Origin: Opitutus sp. | Lineage (GTDB): Bacteria > Verrucomicrobiota > Verrucomicrobiia > Opitutales > Opitutaceae | Assembly (NCBI GenBank): GCA_013822585.1 | Contig: PNKG01000003.1 | Span: 1-43,533, forward strand | Reading direction: 5' to 3' | DNA: 43,533 nucleotides | Shown: positions 16,665 to 27,361 of the stretch, piece after piece | Position numbering within the stretch: position 1 is the first letter of the stretch | Layout: the number at the start of each line of letters is the position of its first letter | Notes under the pieces: model-generated | What the model was told of the DNA's origin: nothing | The model's database searches: none | What the model saw: only the letters and a program-made list of their open reading frames with translations | Position numbers and translations under genes: made by a program

Positions 16665-18454
16665 TGGACAAGAAAAACACCGTCATCGGCGTGCTCCTGA
16701 TCATCGCCGCCGTGGTCAGCTTCTACTTCAGCGCGAAGATGGCCCCGCAGCCCGCGCCGCGCCCGGCCATCGAGACCGCCCCGGTCGCCAACCCGATCGC
16801 CCAGAACCAGGCGCCGGCCCCCGGCCCCGCCTCCTCGCCGCACGACGCGGCGTTCACCGCCCCGGTGAAGACCGGCGCGCCGGCGGAGTTTCTCACGCTG
16901 AAGAACGACCATGTCGCCGTGCGCTTCACCACCGCCGGTGGCGCCATCGCCAGCATCGAGCTGCAAAAGCATGCCGCCGTGCTCGGCCTGCCCGAGCGCT
17001 ACATCCTCAACGCCCTCCACGCCGCCCCGGCACTGGCCTTCCTCGATTTCCCCGGCGCCGACCAGGACGCCCGCTACGAACTCGTCTCCCACACCGCCAC
17101 CGAGATCGTCTACCGCGCGCGCGTCGGCGACCGGATGGAAGTCACCCGCCGCTACACGCTGGCCGGCTCGGCCGGAAGCGACCCCTACCAGATCCGTCAC
17201 GAGACCACGTTCCGCAATCTCGGCGGCGAGCCCGTGACGCTGCCCCGCGGCATCGTCAGCCTCGGCACCGCCTCGCCGATCAATGCCGAGGACTACGGCC
17301 TCTATCTCAATGTCGGCTACTACGACGGCGAGGACTTCGAGCACTTCGAGCGCAGCAAGCTCGAGGGCGGCGGCTTCCTCAGCAGCTTCGGCATCGGCTC
17401 CAAGACCGACCTGCCCTTCATCGAGCAATCCGCCGCGGTGCAATGGGCCTCGGTCAAGAACCAGTTCTTCGCCTCCATCCTCACCCCCGACCAGCCCGGC
17501 GCCGGCATCCGCATCGAGCGCGTGAAGGTCTATCCGCAGGCGCCCGTCGAAGACCACCGCGCCTATGGCGTCACCGGCCTCGCCTATTTCGACTTCAAGC
17601 CCCTCGCCGCCCACGCCACCTCCACCTGGGGCGCCACCTACTACGCCGGCCCCAAGGAATACAACCGCCTCGCGAACACCGATCACTTCAAGAAGAACGA
17701 GGACAAGGCGATGCAGTTCGGCTTCTTCGGTTGGTTCGCGAAGCTGCTGATCACGATCATGACCTGGGTGCACAACCTGATCGGGGGCGAAGCCATGAAG
17801 TGGGGCTGGGGCTGGGCCATCGTCATCACCACGCTCTTCCTCAAGCTCGTCTTCGTGCCCTTCACCCTCGCCGCCTCCCGCTCCTCCAAGCGCATGGCCA
17901 AGCTCGCGCCGATGATGACCGAGCTGCGCGAGAAATACAAAGACCAGCCGCAGAAGGCGCAGGAGGCCATGCTCCGCCTCTACAAGGAATACAAGGTCAA
18001 CCCGCTCGGCGGCTGCATCCCGGTCCTGATCACGATCCCGTTCTTCATCGGCTTCTTCTCCATGCTCCAGAGCGCGTCCGAGCTGCGCTTCGCGGCCTTC
18101 CTCTGGGCGCCCGATCTTTCCGCGCCCGACACCATCGCGCGCATCCTCGGCTTCCCCCTCAACATCATGCCGCTCCTCATGGGCGCGACAATGATCATCC
18201 AGATGCGCCTCACCCCCACGCCGACCACCGACCCGGCTCAGGCCATGATGTTCAAGATCATGCCGTGGATGTTCACGATCTTCTGCTACAACTTCTCCTG
18301 CGCCCTGGCGCTCTACTCGACCATCAACGGCCTCTTCACCATCGGCCAGCAGATGGTCATCAACCGCATGCCCGAACCCGAACTCGAGAAACGCGAGCCC
18401 GCCGCCCCGGGCGGGATGAAGAACGTCACGCCGAAGAAGAAGAAGAAAGGCTGA
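16664..18454 (+). CDS. yidC: membrane protein insertase YidC
   Basis: MDKKNTVIGVLLIIAAVV N-terminus, large periplasmic domain, FTLAASRSSKRMAKLAPMMTELREKYKD, NPLGGCIPVLITIPFFIGFFSML. Confidence 0.95.
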   Translation: MDKKNTVIGVLLIIAAVVSFYFSAKMAPQPAPRPAIETAPVANPIAQNQAPAPGPASSPHDAAFTAPVKTGAPAEFLTLKNDHVAVRFTTAGGAIASIELQKHAAVLGLPERYILNALHAAPALAFLDFPGADQDARYELVSHTATEIVYRARVGDRMEVTRRYTLAGSAGSDPYQIRHETTFRNLGGEPVTLPRGIVSLGTASPINAEDYGLYLNVGYYDGEDFEHFERSKLEGGGFLSSFGIGSKTDLPFIEQSAAVQWASVKNQFFASILTPDQPGAGIRIERVKVYPQAPVEDHRAYGVTGLAYFDFKPLAAHATSTWGATYYAGPKEYNRLANTDHFKKNEDKAMQFGFFGWFAKLLITIMTWVHNLIGGEAMKWGWGWAIVITTLFLKLVFVPFTLAASRSSKRMAKLAPMMTELREKYKDQPQKAQEAMLRLYKEYKVNPLGGCIPVLITIPFFIGFFSMLQSASELRFAAFLWAPDLSAPDTIARILGFPLNIMPLLMGATMIIQMRLTPTPTTDPAQAMMFKIMPWMFTIFCYNFSCALALYSTINGLFTIGQQMVINRMPEPELEKREPAAPGGMKNVTPKKKKKG

Positions 18455-18482
18455 AGGCCGGAAGGGCCGGAAAGCTGAACTC
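18451..18482 (+). repeat. period-8 purine-rich array after yidC stop
   Basis: CTGAAGGC|CGGAAGGG|CCGGAAAG|CTGAACTC. Confidence 0.5.
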
Positions 18483-18556
18483 CAGCCCGCCCTCCGGCCC
18501 GCACTGAAAACGCCCCAGGCGCTCCGCTCCCGGCGACACGATCTCCATCGACGACT

Positions 18557-18588
18557 CAGCCCTTCCGCCCTTCAATCCTCCAGCCCTT
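18557..18588 (+). repeat. period-8 pyrimidine-rich array before yebC start
   Basis: CAGCCCTT|CCGCCCTT|CAATCCTC|CAGCCCTT, 9 nt before ATG. Confidence 0.55.
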
Positions 18589-18597
18589 TCCGCCCCC

Positions 18598-19353
18598 ATG
18601 GCCGGTCACAACAAATGGTCGAAGGTCAAACGCCTCAAGGCGGTGACCGACGCGCGCAAGGGCAAGGTCTTCTCGCGCCTCGCGCGCGACATCACCCTCG
18701 CCGCCAAGGCCGGCGGCGGCTCGCCCGACGCCAACGCCCGCCTGCGCACCCTCCTGCTCAAGGCCCGCGAAGCCAACATGCCCGCCGACAACGTCGAGCG
18801 CGCCATCAAGAAAGGCACCGGCGAACTCCCCGGTGTCGTCTTCGAGGAGTTTTCCTACGAGGGCTACGGCCCCGGCGGCGTGGCCTTCATCGTCAAGGTC
18901 ACGACCGATAACAAGCAGCGCGCCGCGCAGGAGGTGCGCTCGATCTTCACCCGCTGGGGCGGCAACCTCGCCCAGACCGGCGCCGTGTCGTTCCAGTTCT
19001 TGCACGCCGGCCAGTTCCTCGTCGCCGCCGGCAAAACCACCGAGGACCGGCTGATGGAGGTCGCCCTCGACGCCGGCGCCGACGACGTGATCGCCACCGA
19101 ACAGGGCTTCGAGGTGCGGTGCAACATCCACGCCTTCGACAAGGTCGCGCACGCCCTCGAACACGCCGGCATCAAGCCCGACTCCGCCGAGATCGCCTAC
19201 ATCCCCGTGAACACCGTGCCGGTGACGAACCTCGACGTCGCGAAGAGCATCGTGCGGCTGCAGGAGGCCCTCGAGGAAAACGAGGACGTGCAGGCCGTCT
19301 TTTCCAACGAGGAGATGGACGAAAAGACCGGCGACGCCGCGCACGCCGGCTGA
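18598..19353 (+). CDS. yebC: YebC/PmpR family protein
   Basis: MAGHNKWSKVKRLKAVTDARKGKVFSRLARDITLAAKAGGG...NARLRTLLLKAREANMPADNVERAIKKGTG. Confidence 0.95.
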   Translation: MAGHNKWSKVKRLKAVTDARKGKVFSRLARDITLAAKAGGGSPDANARLRTLLLKAREANMPADNVERAIKKGTGELPGVVFEEFSYEGYGPGGVAFIVKVTTDNKQRAAQEVRSIFTRWGGNLAQTGAVSFQFLHAGQFLVAAGKTTEDRLMEVALDAGADDVIATEQGFEVRCNIHAFDKVAHALEHAGIKPDSAEIAYIPVNTVPVTNLDVAKSIVRLQEALEENEDVQAVFSNEEMDEKTGDAAHAG

Positions 19354-19360
19354 CCGCCGG

Positions 19361-20203
19361 TCAGACGATGGAGGCGCGCAGGCGCTTGAAGGTCTCCTCG
19401 GCGCGCTGCACGCCGCTGGCGAAATGCAGCTCCGAGATCCGCGCCGCCGCCAGGGTGGCCGCATCCGCACGCGGATGCTCGCCCGGCAGGCCGTAGCCAT
19501 TGCGCGCCGCGACCGCCGCGGCCAGCTGGAGAAGATGCACGGCCGGCTCTTCCCGGCCGGTCGGGTCGTCGTGATGCTCGATCGCACCGACCACCTCGGC
19601 CGGCAACTGCCAGTGTTGCAGGACATGCGCCGCCACGCTCCAGCCGTCGGTCCCCCAGTGCCGGCGCTCCCACTCGGCCACATGGCTGGAACCGCTGGCG
19701 GAAAACGAGGGGAAGGAGGCCGCCTCGCGCTGCGCGGCGCGGTCGAGCACGACCTTGCCGATGGAGCGCAGCAGCCCCGTCGTGTAGCAGGCCTGGCGAT
19801 CCAGTCCGGCGCGGCCACCGAGTTCTTCCATGAGGGTCGCCGTGAAAAGCGCGTTCGCCCGGTAGCCGGCCCCGCTGATGCCGTAGAGCGCGAGCGGATG
19901 GTCCGTCAGCTGCACGGCGGCCAGCGCGCCGACGAGCCGGTGCACCTCGCCGAAGCCGATCGCGACCACGGCATCCTCGATCGAGGCGATGGGCACCGCG
20001 CGGCCGTAGGCGGCGCTGTTGGCCATGCGGAGCAGGCGCGAGACCAGCGCGGCGTCGCGCCGCAGGAGAGCCACCACATCGGTGGCATCGGTCCCGGGAT
20101 CGCGCACAAGCCGGCCCAGCTCCGCGAGGAGTCGCGGAGCAGCGGGGAGTTGCTGCGCCAAATCGAGGAACAGCACCTCGGTGTAGGTGCCGGCCGTTGT
20201 CAT
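19361..20203 (-). CDS. HDOD domain protein
   Basis: LPAAPRLLAELGRLVRDPGTDATDVVALLRRDAALVSRLLRMANSAAYG...AVVAIGFGEVHRLV. Confidence 0.88.
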   Translation of the reverse strand: MTTAGTYTEVLFLDLAQQLPAAPRLLAELGRLVRDPGTDATDVVALLRRDAALVSRLLRMANSAAYGRAVPIASIEDAVVAIGFGEVHRLVGALAAVQLTDHPLALYGISGAGYRANALFTATLMEELGGRAGLDRQACYTTGLLRSIGKVVLDRAAQREAASFPSFSASGSSHVAEWERRHWGTDGWSVAAHVLQHWQLPAEVVGAIEHHDDPTGREEPAVHLLQLAAAVAARNGYGLPGEHPRADAATLAAARISELHFASGVQRAEETFKRLRASIV

Positions 20204-20247
20204 GTTTCCCCCTTCATCGGCCCCGCCGGCCCGGGGTGAAGGCCTTT

Positions 20248-20583
20248 TCAAGCCGGGGTCAGATGCCCGATCTGGCGGGTCAGCGACTTCTCCAGGCTGC
20301 CGCAGACCAGCGCGCAGAGCTTCGGGATCGTCGGGTCGCTGATGCGGTAGAAGACCTGCAACCCCTCCTTGCGGCGCGCGAGGATGTGCGCGGCCGTGAG
20401 CGTCTGGAGGTGCCGCGACACGTTCGCCTGCGTGCCGCCGGTGAGCTCGACGAGCTCCGTCACGTTCCTCTCCCCCTCGAAAAGGGCCTGGATCAGGCGC
20501 AGCCGCATCGGCTCGGCCAGGACGGCGAAGCGGGCGGCGACGAGCTGCAGGGCGGCCTCGCTGAGGGGGCGGTGCTTGGGCAT
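20248..20583 (-). CDS. ArsR-family HTH regulator
   Basis: LAEPMRLRLIQALFEGERNVTELVELTGGTQANVSRHLQTLTAAHILARRKEGLQVFYRISDPTIPKLCALVCGSLE. Confidence 0.9.
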   Translation of the reverse strand: MPKHRPLSEAALQLVAARFAVLAEPMRLRLIQALFEGERNVTELVELTGGTQANVSRHLQTLTAAHILARRKEGLQVFYRISDPTIPKLCALVCGSLEKSLTRQIGHLTPA

Positions 20584-20603
20584 GCGACGGAGGAAACACC
20601 CGC

Positions 20604-20648
20604 TTGACATCGTGGCAAGCATATGCGCCTATGCTCATATAAAGTCAA
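20604..20648. promoter_or_regulatory. divergent promoter/operator region of ArsR-RND module
   Basis: TTGACA at 20604 and imperfect dyad AGCATATGCGCCTATGCTCATATAA between the ArsR gene and the DUF2892 gene. Confidence 0.45.
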
Positions 20649-20656
20649 TAAGTCCC

Positions 20657-20881
20657 GTGACCACCCACCACCTCGTCCGCCTCCTCGCCGGCTCCGTCAC
20701 CCTGCTCGGCGCCGCCCTCGCCTGGTTCGTCCATCCTTACTGGATCCTGCTGCCGGCTTTCGTCGGCCTGAACCTCATCCAATCCGTCTTCACCGGCTTC
20801 TGCCCGCCGACCCTCATCCTGCGCAAACTCGGCTGGGTCGACGGGCAGGACGTCATCCGCTGGGGCGGCCGCAACCGCTGA
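20657..20881 (+). CDS. DUF2892 (YgaP-like) inner membrane protein
   Basis: HHLVRLLAGSVTLLGAALAWFVHPYW...GLNLIQSVFTGFCPPTLILRKLG; GTG start. Confidence 0.8.
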   Translation: MTTHHLVRLLAGSVTLLGAALAWFVHPYWILLPAFVGLNLIQSVFTGFCPPTLILRKLGWVDGQDVIRWGGRNR

Positions 20882-20886
20882 AAACC

Positions 20887-21906
20887 ATGGCCGTGCGACC
20901 CGCGATTTCCGCCGCCCTCATCGGGATTCTGCTTTCCGGTTGCTCCCGTCCCAGTGACAAGCCCGCCGCCCCCGCCCCGCCGGCGGTCGCGGTGCGCACC
21001 GCGGCCGTCGCGGAGGAAAGTCTGCCCGTGTTGGTCGACGCCCCGGCGACGGTCCGCCCGGCGGAGCGCGCCACCCTCGCCGCCAAGCTCACCGGATCCA
21101 TCGCCACGCTGCCCGTGGCCCTCGGCCAGCCGGTGGCCGCCGGCGAGGTGCTCTTGACGCTCAACACCCCCGAGATCGCCGCCCGCCTGCGCCAGGCCCA
21201 GGCGCAGCTGGCCGAGGCCGGGCGCAACACCGCGCGCGTCCGCATGCTCGTCGAGAAGGGCGTCAACGCGCCCGAGTCGCTCCGCGACGCCGAGGACCGC
21301 CAGCGATTCGCCGAGGCTTCCGTGGCCGAGGCCGAGGCGCTCGTCGCGTTCGCCACGCTGCGCGCTCCCTTCGCCGGCGTGATCACGGAAAAGCACGCCC
21401 TGCCCGGCGATCTCGCGGTTCCGGGCCAGGCCCTGCTCGTGCTCGAGTCCACCCAGCGCCTCCGCGCCGAAGGGTTCGTGCCCGAGCAGGCGGGCGCCTT
21501 GCTGAAGCGCGGCGATCCGCTCGCCGTCGCGCTGCGCGACGGCGACCGGCCGGTCGAGGGCGCGATCGACGAGATTTCCGCCGCAGCCGACGCCGCCAGC
21601 CGCTCCGTGCTGGTGAAGGTCGCGCTGCCCCCGGGCCTCGCCCGCTCCGGCCAGTTCGCCCGGCTGCTGGTGCCGCACGGCCGGTCGTCCGCCCTGCTCG
21701 TGCCGGCGGGCGCGGTCACCCGTTTCGGCCAGATGGAGCGTGTCTTCGTGGCCGAGGAACAACGCGCCGTGCTCCGGCTCGTGAAGACCGGCCGCCTGCT
21801 GGACGGCCGCATCGAGATCCTTTCCGGCCTGCGCCCCGGCGAGCGCATCGTGCTCGATCCCCCCGCGACGCTGCGCGACGGCCAGCCCCTCGCGACCGCC
21901 CCATGA
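20887..21906 (+). CDS. RND efflux periplasmic adaptor (HlyD/MFP family), lipoprotein
   Basis: Lipobox [54 protein letters not shown]. Confidence 0.92.
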   Translation: MAVRPAISAALIGILLSGCSRPSDKPAAPAPPAVAVRTAAVAEESLPVLVDAPATVRPAERATLAAKLTGSIATLPVALGQPVAAGEVLLTLNTPEIAARLRQAQAQLAEAGRNTARVRMLVEKGVNAPESLRDAEDRQRFAEASVAEAEALVAFATLRAPFAGVITEKHALPGDLAVPGQALLVLESTQRLRAEGFVPEQAGALLKRGDPLAVALRDGDRPVEGAIDEISAAADAASRSVLVKVALPPGLARSGQFARLLVPHGRSSALLVPAGAVTRFGQMERVFVAEEQRAVLRLVKTGRLLDGRIEILSGLRPGERIVLDPPATLRDGQPLATAP

Positions 21907-24900
21907 GTTCCGCCCCCGAAAAACCCGGGTTCGCCGGCCGGCTGGCGGCGGCCTTCACGGCGTCGCGCCTGACGACGCTGGCGGTGGCCGCCTCTCTTCT
22001 GCTCGGCGGGTTCGCCGTGCTCATGCTGCCGCGCGAGGAGGAGCCGCAGATCAAGGTCCCCATGATCGACGTGCTCGTCGCCATGCCCGGCGCCACCGCC
22101 CGCGAAGTCGAAAACCGCGTCACGCGCCCGATGGAAAAACTCCTCTGGGAAATCCCAGGCGTCGAATACCTCTACTCCACCTCCCGTCCGGGCGGCGCGC
22201 TGGTCATCGTGCGCTTCAAGGTCGGCTCCGACCTCGAGCAGTCCCTCGTCCGCCTCAACCAGAAACTGCAGGCGAATTACGACCGCATCCCGCCCGGCGT
22301 CGGCGCCCCGCTGGTGAAACCGCGCACGATCGACGATGTGCCCATCGCCGCCCTCACGCTCCACAGCCGCGCGCACGACCATCTCACCCTGCGCCGGCTC
22401 GCCGCCCAGCTCGACGACGCCGTCAAGGCGCTGCCCGACGTCTCCGAGACCACGCTGATCGGCGGCGTGCGCCGCCAGCTCCGCATCCAGGTCGACCCGG
22501 CCAAACTCGCCTCGCGCCAGCTCACGCTCGACGACCTCGCCCGCGCCCTCCGCGCGGCCAACGCGCGGAGCCAGGACGGCGCGCTCCCCTCCGGCAACCG
22601 GTCGCTGCTGATCGAAACCGGCTCCTTCCTCCGCGACGCCGCCGACGCCGCCGGACTCGTGCTCGGCGACGCCGCGGGCCGGCCGATCTACCTGCGCGAT
22701 GTCGCCACCGTCGCCGACGGCCCCGCCGAGCCCTCCGATTACGTGCTCTTCGGCTCGGCGGATGGCGAGGCGGCCGCCGTCACCCTCGCCGTGGCCAAGC
22801 GCCCCGGGGCCAACGCCGTCACCGTCACCCGCGAACTGCGCGCCACGCTCGACCGCCTGCGCGGCGTGCTGCTGCCGGCGGACGTGGACGTGACCTTCAC
22901 CCGCGACTACGGCGAGACCGCGAGCGAAAAATCGAACGAACTGCTGCTCCACATGGGCATCGCCGTCTTCGGCGTCGCGCTCCTGATCCTCCTCTTCCTC
23001 GGCTGGCGCGAGTCGCTGGTCGTGCTGCTGGCCATCCCCGTCACGCTCTCGCTCACGCTGCTCGTCTTCTATCTCTACGGCTACACGCTGAACCGCATCA
23101 CGCTCTTCGCGCTGATCTTCTCCATCGGCATCCTCGTGGACGACGCGATCGTGGTCGTGGAAAACATCGTGCGCCACCAGCGGCTGCCGGCGGCGCGCGG
23201 GCGGGCGCTGCGGGACATCGCGGTCGAGGCGGTGATCGAGGTGGGCAACCCGACCGTGCTCGCGACCTGGGCCGTGATCGCGGCCGTGCTGCCCATGGCC
23301 TTCGTCGGCGGCCTCATGGGCCCCTACATGCGGCCGATCCCGATCGGGGCGAGCGCCGCGATGCTGTTTTCCCTCGTCGTGGCGTTCACCGTCACGCCCT
23401 GGGCCGCGGTGCGCGTGCTGCGCCGCCGGGCGGAAAGGCTCTCGTCCGCACACGAGGCCGACGTGCACGACGTGGCGCCCGACGACTGGTCGACCCGGCT
23501 CTATCACCGCCTCATGGACCCGCTGATTGCGCGCCGTCGCTGGCGCTGGGCCTTCCTCGGCGGCGTGGCCGCGCTGCTCCTCGGCGCACTGGGGTTGGTG
23601 CCGCTCGGCGTCGTGCAGGTGAAGATGCTGCCCTTCGACAACAAGTCGGAGTTCCAGGTCGTCCTCGACACGCCCGAAGGCACCACGCTCGAGGAGACGA
23701 CGCGCGTCGCACGCGAGCTCGCCGCGGAACTGCGCCACGAGCCCGAGGTGCGCGATTACCAGATCTACGCGGGCACCGCCGCGCCGTTCAATTTCAACGG
23801 CCTCGTCCGCCACTACTTCCTGCGCCGCGGCCCGCACGTCGCCGACATCCAGGTCAACCTGCTGCCCAAGGGCGAACGCTCCGCCCAGAGCCACGACGTT
23901 GCCGCGCGCGTCCGTCCGCGCCTGGCCGAAATCGCCCGGAAACACGGCGCGACGCTCGCCGTGGCCGAGGTGCCGCCCGGCCCGCCCGTGCTGCAGACGC
24001 TCGTGGCCGAGATCTACGGTCCGGACGAGGAAAGCCGCCTCGCGCTCGCCCGGCGCGTGAAGGATATCTTCGCACGCACGGAGGGCGTCGTGGACATCGA
24101 CTGGTATGTCGAGGAGCCGCAACCGGCCGCGCATTTCCGCGTCGACCGCACCAAGGCCGCGTTGCACGGCATCAGCGTGGAAACCATCTCGCGCACGCTG
24201 CGCACCGCCGTCGGCGGCGCGACGGTCGATCTGCTTCACCAGCCGCTCGAGCGCGAGGATGTCGACCTCGTCGTCGAACTCCCCCGCGCGCTGCGCGGCC
24301 GTCCGGAGGACCTGCTCGCACTGCAGCTTCGCCCCGGCCACGACGAGGTCGCCCGCGCCGGCGGGCCTCCGCTGATTCCGCTCGGCGAACTCGTCACGCT
24401 CGAGCGCGCCGTCGGCGAGCGGAATCTCTACCGCAAGAACCTGCGGCCCGTCGTCTACGTCACGGGCGACGTCGCCGGCCGGGTCGCCAGCCCGGCCTAC
24501 GCGCTCTTCGCCATGAACCGCGAGATCGCCCGCCTCGACGCGCGGGAGTTCGGCGGCACCCAGCCGCGGATCGAGCTCCACCAACTCAACCAGCCGCGGA
24601 GCGAGCTGGAGCCGGCCCTCAAGTGGGACGGCGAGTGGCACGTGACGCTCGAGGTGTTCCGCGACCTCGGCCTCGCCTTCGGCGCCGTGTGCATGCTGAT
24701 CTACATGCTCATGGTCGGCTGGTTCAGGAGTTATGTGACGCCCTTCGTCATCATGGTGGTCATCCCGCTTTCGCTCATCGGCATCCTGCCGGCACATGCG
24801 GCGATGGGGGCGTTCTTCACTGCGACCTCGATGATCGGCTTCATGGCCGGCGCAGGCATTGTGGTGCGCAATTCGATCATTCTGGTCGACTTCGTCGAGT

Positions 24901-25151
24901 TGCGCCGGGCGCAGGGCCTTCCCCTGGCCGCAGCCGTGGTCGAGGCCGGCGCGGTGCGGTTCCGGCCGATGCTGCTCACCGCCCTGGCGGTGATCGTCGG
25001 CGCGTCGGTCATCCTCGCCGACCCGATCTTCCAAGGCCTCGCCCTCTCGCTGCTCGCCGGCGAGGTCGCATCGCTGCTCATCAGCCGGTTCGCCGTGCCC
25101 GTGCTCTACTACATGGCGAACGCCGGGCGCGCCTCCTCTCCTGCCGCCTGA
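21903..25151 (+). CDS. RND family efflux transporter permease
   Basis: 1082 aa; [36 protein letters not shown]-terminal TM repeats; ATGA overlap with MFP gene. Confidence 0.95.
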   Translation: MSSAPEKPGFAGRLAAAFTASRLTTLAVAASLLLGGFAVLMLPREEEPQIKVPMIDVLVAMPGATAREVENRVTRPMEKLLWEIPGVEYLYSTSRPGGALVIVRFKVGSDLEQSLVRLNQKLQANYDRIPPGVGAPLVKPRTIDDVPIAALTLHSRAHDHLTLRRLAAQLDDAVKALPDVSETTLIGGVRRQLRIQVDPAKLASRQLTLDDLARALRAANARSQDGALPSGNRSLLIETGSFLRDAADAAGLVLGDAAGRPIYLRDVATVADGPAEPSDYVLFGSADGEAAAVTLAVAKRPGANAVTVTRELRATLDRLRGVLLPADVDVTFTRDYGETASEKSNELLLHMGIAVFGVALLILLFLGWRESLVVLLAIPVTLSLTLLVFYLYGYTLNRITLFALIFSIGILVDDAIVVVENIVRHQRLPAARGRALRDIAVEAVIEVGNPTVLATWAVIAAVLPMAFVGGLMGPYMRPIPIGASAAMLFSLVVAFTVTPWAAVRVLRRRAERLSSAHEADVHDVAPDDWSTRLYHRLMDPLIARRRWRWAFLGGVAALLLGALGLVPLGVVQVKMLPFDNKSEFQVVLDTPEGTTLEETTRVARELAAELRHEPEVRDYQIYAGTAAPFNFNGLVRHYFLRRGPHVADIQVNLLPKGERSAQSHDVAARVRPRLAEIARKHGATLAVAEVPPGPPVLQTLVAEIYGPDEESRLALARRVKDIFARTEGVVDIDWYVEEPQPAAHFRVDRTKAALHGISVETISRTLRTAVGGATVDLLHQPLEREDVDLVVELPRALRGRPEDLLALQLRPGHDEVARAGGPPLIPLGELVTLERAVGERNLYRKNLRPVVYVTGDVAGRVASPAYALFAMNREIARLDAREFGGTQPRIELHQLNQPRSELEPALKWDGEWHVTLEVFRDLGLAFGAVCMLIYMLMVGWFRSYVTPFVIMVVIPLSLIGILPAHAAMGAFFTATSMIGFMAGAGIVVRNSIILVDFVELRRAQGLPLAAAVVEAGAVRFRPMLLTALAVIVGASVILADPIFQGLALSLLAGEVASLLISRFAVPVLYYMANAGRASSPAA

Positions 25152-25481
25152 ACCGGCTTCCCCTTTTCTTGGCCGGCGTGAGGCTCGCCCGGCTGCCGGC
25201 GGATTTTTTTCGGGCGTGGCGCTTGCCGGGACGCCCGCGGTCGGCCGGCTTTGCAACTTCCTGGAAGGAGCCGGCCCTCCGGCGCGGAATCCGGGGACGA
25301 CCACCGTTCCGCGTCGGATCTCGCCTCCGGCACGCAGCCAGACGGCCTCCTTCGCACAATGGCGGACCACATTCCCGCCGGTCCCGGCCGCACAGCGCCT
25401 CCGGTTCCGAACGGGCGCTTGCGCCTCCCTTGTCCTTATCACCCGCATGGCTAAAACGCGGGGTTGGGGGTATATTTTCCC

Positions 25482-26114
25482 ATGAAAACCCCGCTGCGTC
25501 TGTTGCTCGCGTGCGGCCTCGCTGGCGCGCTGTCCGCCCAGGACACCCAACCGGCTGAAGTGAAGTTCTCCTGGGCCGACCTGGCCGAACCCGCTGTCGC
25601 CGAACTGGCGAAATCCGGCGAACGCCTGATCGATCGCATCGGCGGATCGCTGATGGTCGAGGTCGAGCGCATGCTCGGCACGCAGGGCCTCGAGACCGCG
25701 GTGCAAACGCTGCACCTCCGGCACCTCAATCCCCCGCGGCCCGTCGAGGGCAAGCCGCGCGTCACCGAAATCAAGCGCACGAGCTTCCGCGTGCGCAACC
25801 CGCGCAACGCCCCCGACGCGGCCGACCTGGCCGCGCTCGAAATGATCCGCGGCTTCCTCAACAGTGGCGAGCAGCCGCCAAAACTCCTCGTGCAAAAAGT
25901 CGAGCGCGCGGACGCCCCGGTCGAATGGCGCGTCTACCGCCCGATCTCGGTCGGCCCCAACTGCCTCCTCTGCCACGGCCCCGTCGAGTCGCTGCAGCCC
26001 CAGGTGCGCTACCTGCTCGAGCGCTACTACCCCGAGGACAAGGCCACCGGATACAACGCCTACGACTGGCGCGGCCTCATCCGCGTCTCCTACGAGCGGC
26101 CGGACAAGAGCTGA
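25482..26114 (+). CDS. DUF3365 / Tll0287-like haem family protein
   Basis: Signal peptide; CLLCHGP (CxxCH haem motif), YRPISVGPNCLLCHG, DKATGYNAYDWRGLIRVSY. Confidence 0.82.
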   Translation: MKTPLRLLLACGLAGALSAQDTQPAEVKFSWADLAEPAVAELAKSGERLIDRIGGSLMVEVERMLGTQGLETAVQTLHLRHLNPPRPVEGKPRVTEIKRTSFRVRNPRNAPDAADLAALEMIRGFLNSGEQPPKLLVQKVERADAPVEWRVYRPISVGPNCLLCHGPVESLQPQVRYLLERYYPEDKATGYNAYDWRGLIRVSYERPDKS

Positions 26115-26161
26115 ACGCATCCGCGGCTTGCGCGCGGCGCGAAGCCGGGCACTGTCGGCGC

Positions 26162-26554
26162 ATGCTCAAAAAACTCACCCTCTGCTTCCTCACGGTCACG
26201 GCCACCGTGTTCGCGGGCGATGTCGCCAGGATTTCCCCCGCCAAAGCCGCCGCCCTCGTGCACGACGGCCACGCCGTCCTGGTCGATGTGCGCGAGACCG
26301 CCGAGTGGAAGGAAACCGGCGTGGCCCAGCCGGCCGTGCTGCTCGAGAAAAGCGACTTCGACGGCGCCAGGGCGGCCTGGACGCCGTTCCTCAGGAAGAT
26401 CGGCAAGGACCGGACGATCATTCTCTACTGCCGCTCCGGCAAACGCGCCGGCACCGTGGCCGAGGCGCTCGCCGCGCAGGGTTTCAAGGTGGTCAACGCC
26501 GGCGGCTTCAAGGATTGGGCCGATGCCGGCCTGCCCGTGCGTCAGGTCGAGTGA
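26162..26554 (+). CDS. exported rhodanese-like sulfurtransferase
   Basis: HAVLVDVRETAEWKETGV, active-site loop YCRSGKRAG, GFKVVNAGGFKDWADAGLPV. Confidence 0.9.
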   Translation: MLKKLTLCFLTVTATVFAGDVARISPAKAAALVHDGHAVLVDVRETAEWKETGVAQPAVLLEKSDFDGARAAWTPFLRKIGKDRTIILYCRSGKRAGTVAEALAAQGFKVVNAGGFKDWADAGLPVRQVE

Positions 26555-26597
26555 GCCCGCCCTTGCGCTTGGCGGGCGGCTGCATCCCCTTGCCCGC

Positions 26598-27197
26598 ATG
26601 ACCTCCCCGGCGCCCCGCGGCGCACACTTCCTCTTTCTCCTCGCCAGTTCGCGCCGCGACGGCAACGCCGAGACCCTCGCGCGCCACGCCGCCGCCGCCC
26701 TGCCCGGCGGCACGCGCCAGACCTGGCGGCGGCTCGACGAGCATCCGCTGCCGCCGTTCGCCGACCTGCGGCACGCCTCGGCGGAGGCGTGGCAGCCCGC
26801 AATCGACGGCCACGCGCGCACGTTGCTCGAGGCAACACTGGCGGCGACCGACCTCGTGTTCGTCGCGCCGGTCTACTGGTATTCGCTGCCCGCCTCCGCC
26901 AAGCTTTACCTCGACCACTGGACCGCGTGGCTGCGCGCCCCGGGCTGGGATTTCAAGGCCCGCATGGCCGGCAAGTCGCTCTGGGCCGTCACCGCGTTGA
27001 GCGACAGCGATCTCCGCTACGCCGCTCCGCTCGAGGGCGCGCTCAAGCTGACCGCCGCCTACCTGGACATGCGCTGGGCCGGCCTCCTCGCCGGAGAAGG
27101 CAACCGCCCCGGCGACGTCACCCGCGACACGCGCGCCCTGACCGCGGCGAAAACCTTCTTCCGCTCCGCCGACCCCGGCAGCAGGGCCGACGGCTGA
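26598..27197 (+). CDS. NADPH-dependent FMN reductase / flavodoxin-fold NAD(P)H oxidoreductase
   Basis: FLLASSRRDGNAETLA, DLVFVAPVYWYSLPASAKLYLDHW. Confidence 0.85.
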   Translation: MTSPAPRGAHFLFLLASSRRDGNAETLARHAAAALPGGTRQTWRRLDEHPLPPFADLRHASAEAWQPAIDGHARTLLEATLAATDLVFVAPVYWYSLPASAKLYLDHWTAWLRAPGWDFKARMAGKSLWAVTALSDSDLRYAAPLEGALKLTAAYLDMRWAGLLAGEGNRPGDVTRDTRALTAAKTFFRSADPGSRADG

Positions 27198-27361
27198 GGC
27201 GGGCCGCGCCCCACGGGGAGAACAAATCCGCCGCCCGCTCCCCCTGCACCTCACCGCCTCCGCGAAAGCACTGGGGCGCACCCCCGATTGTGCCGATGCA
27301 GGGATACCCGGGGTTCCCCGTTAAAACGCACAGGACCCGGCCATCATCAGCCTCCTCCACC

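Noticed and set aside
25152-25481. Possible hidden gene in the 330-bp gap between RND and DUF3365 genes
   Set aside because: Short ORFs on both strands are low-complexity high-GC artefacts; no supporting motif.
20853-26120. 1755-aa minus-strand ORF opposite the RND operon
   Set aside because: Composition (H/R/G/A/E-rich, no domain motifs) is typical of antisense frames in high-GC DNA; the plus strand encodes clear MFP, RND and DUF3365 proteins.
27290-27361. c-di-GMP-type riboswitch before the CZB gene (GTTAAAACGCACAGG)
   Set aside because: Lacks the GEMM core (no GACGCAAAGC or tetraloop receptor pattern).
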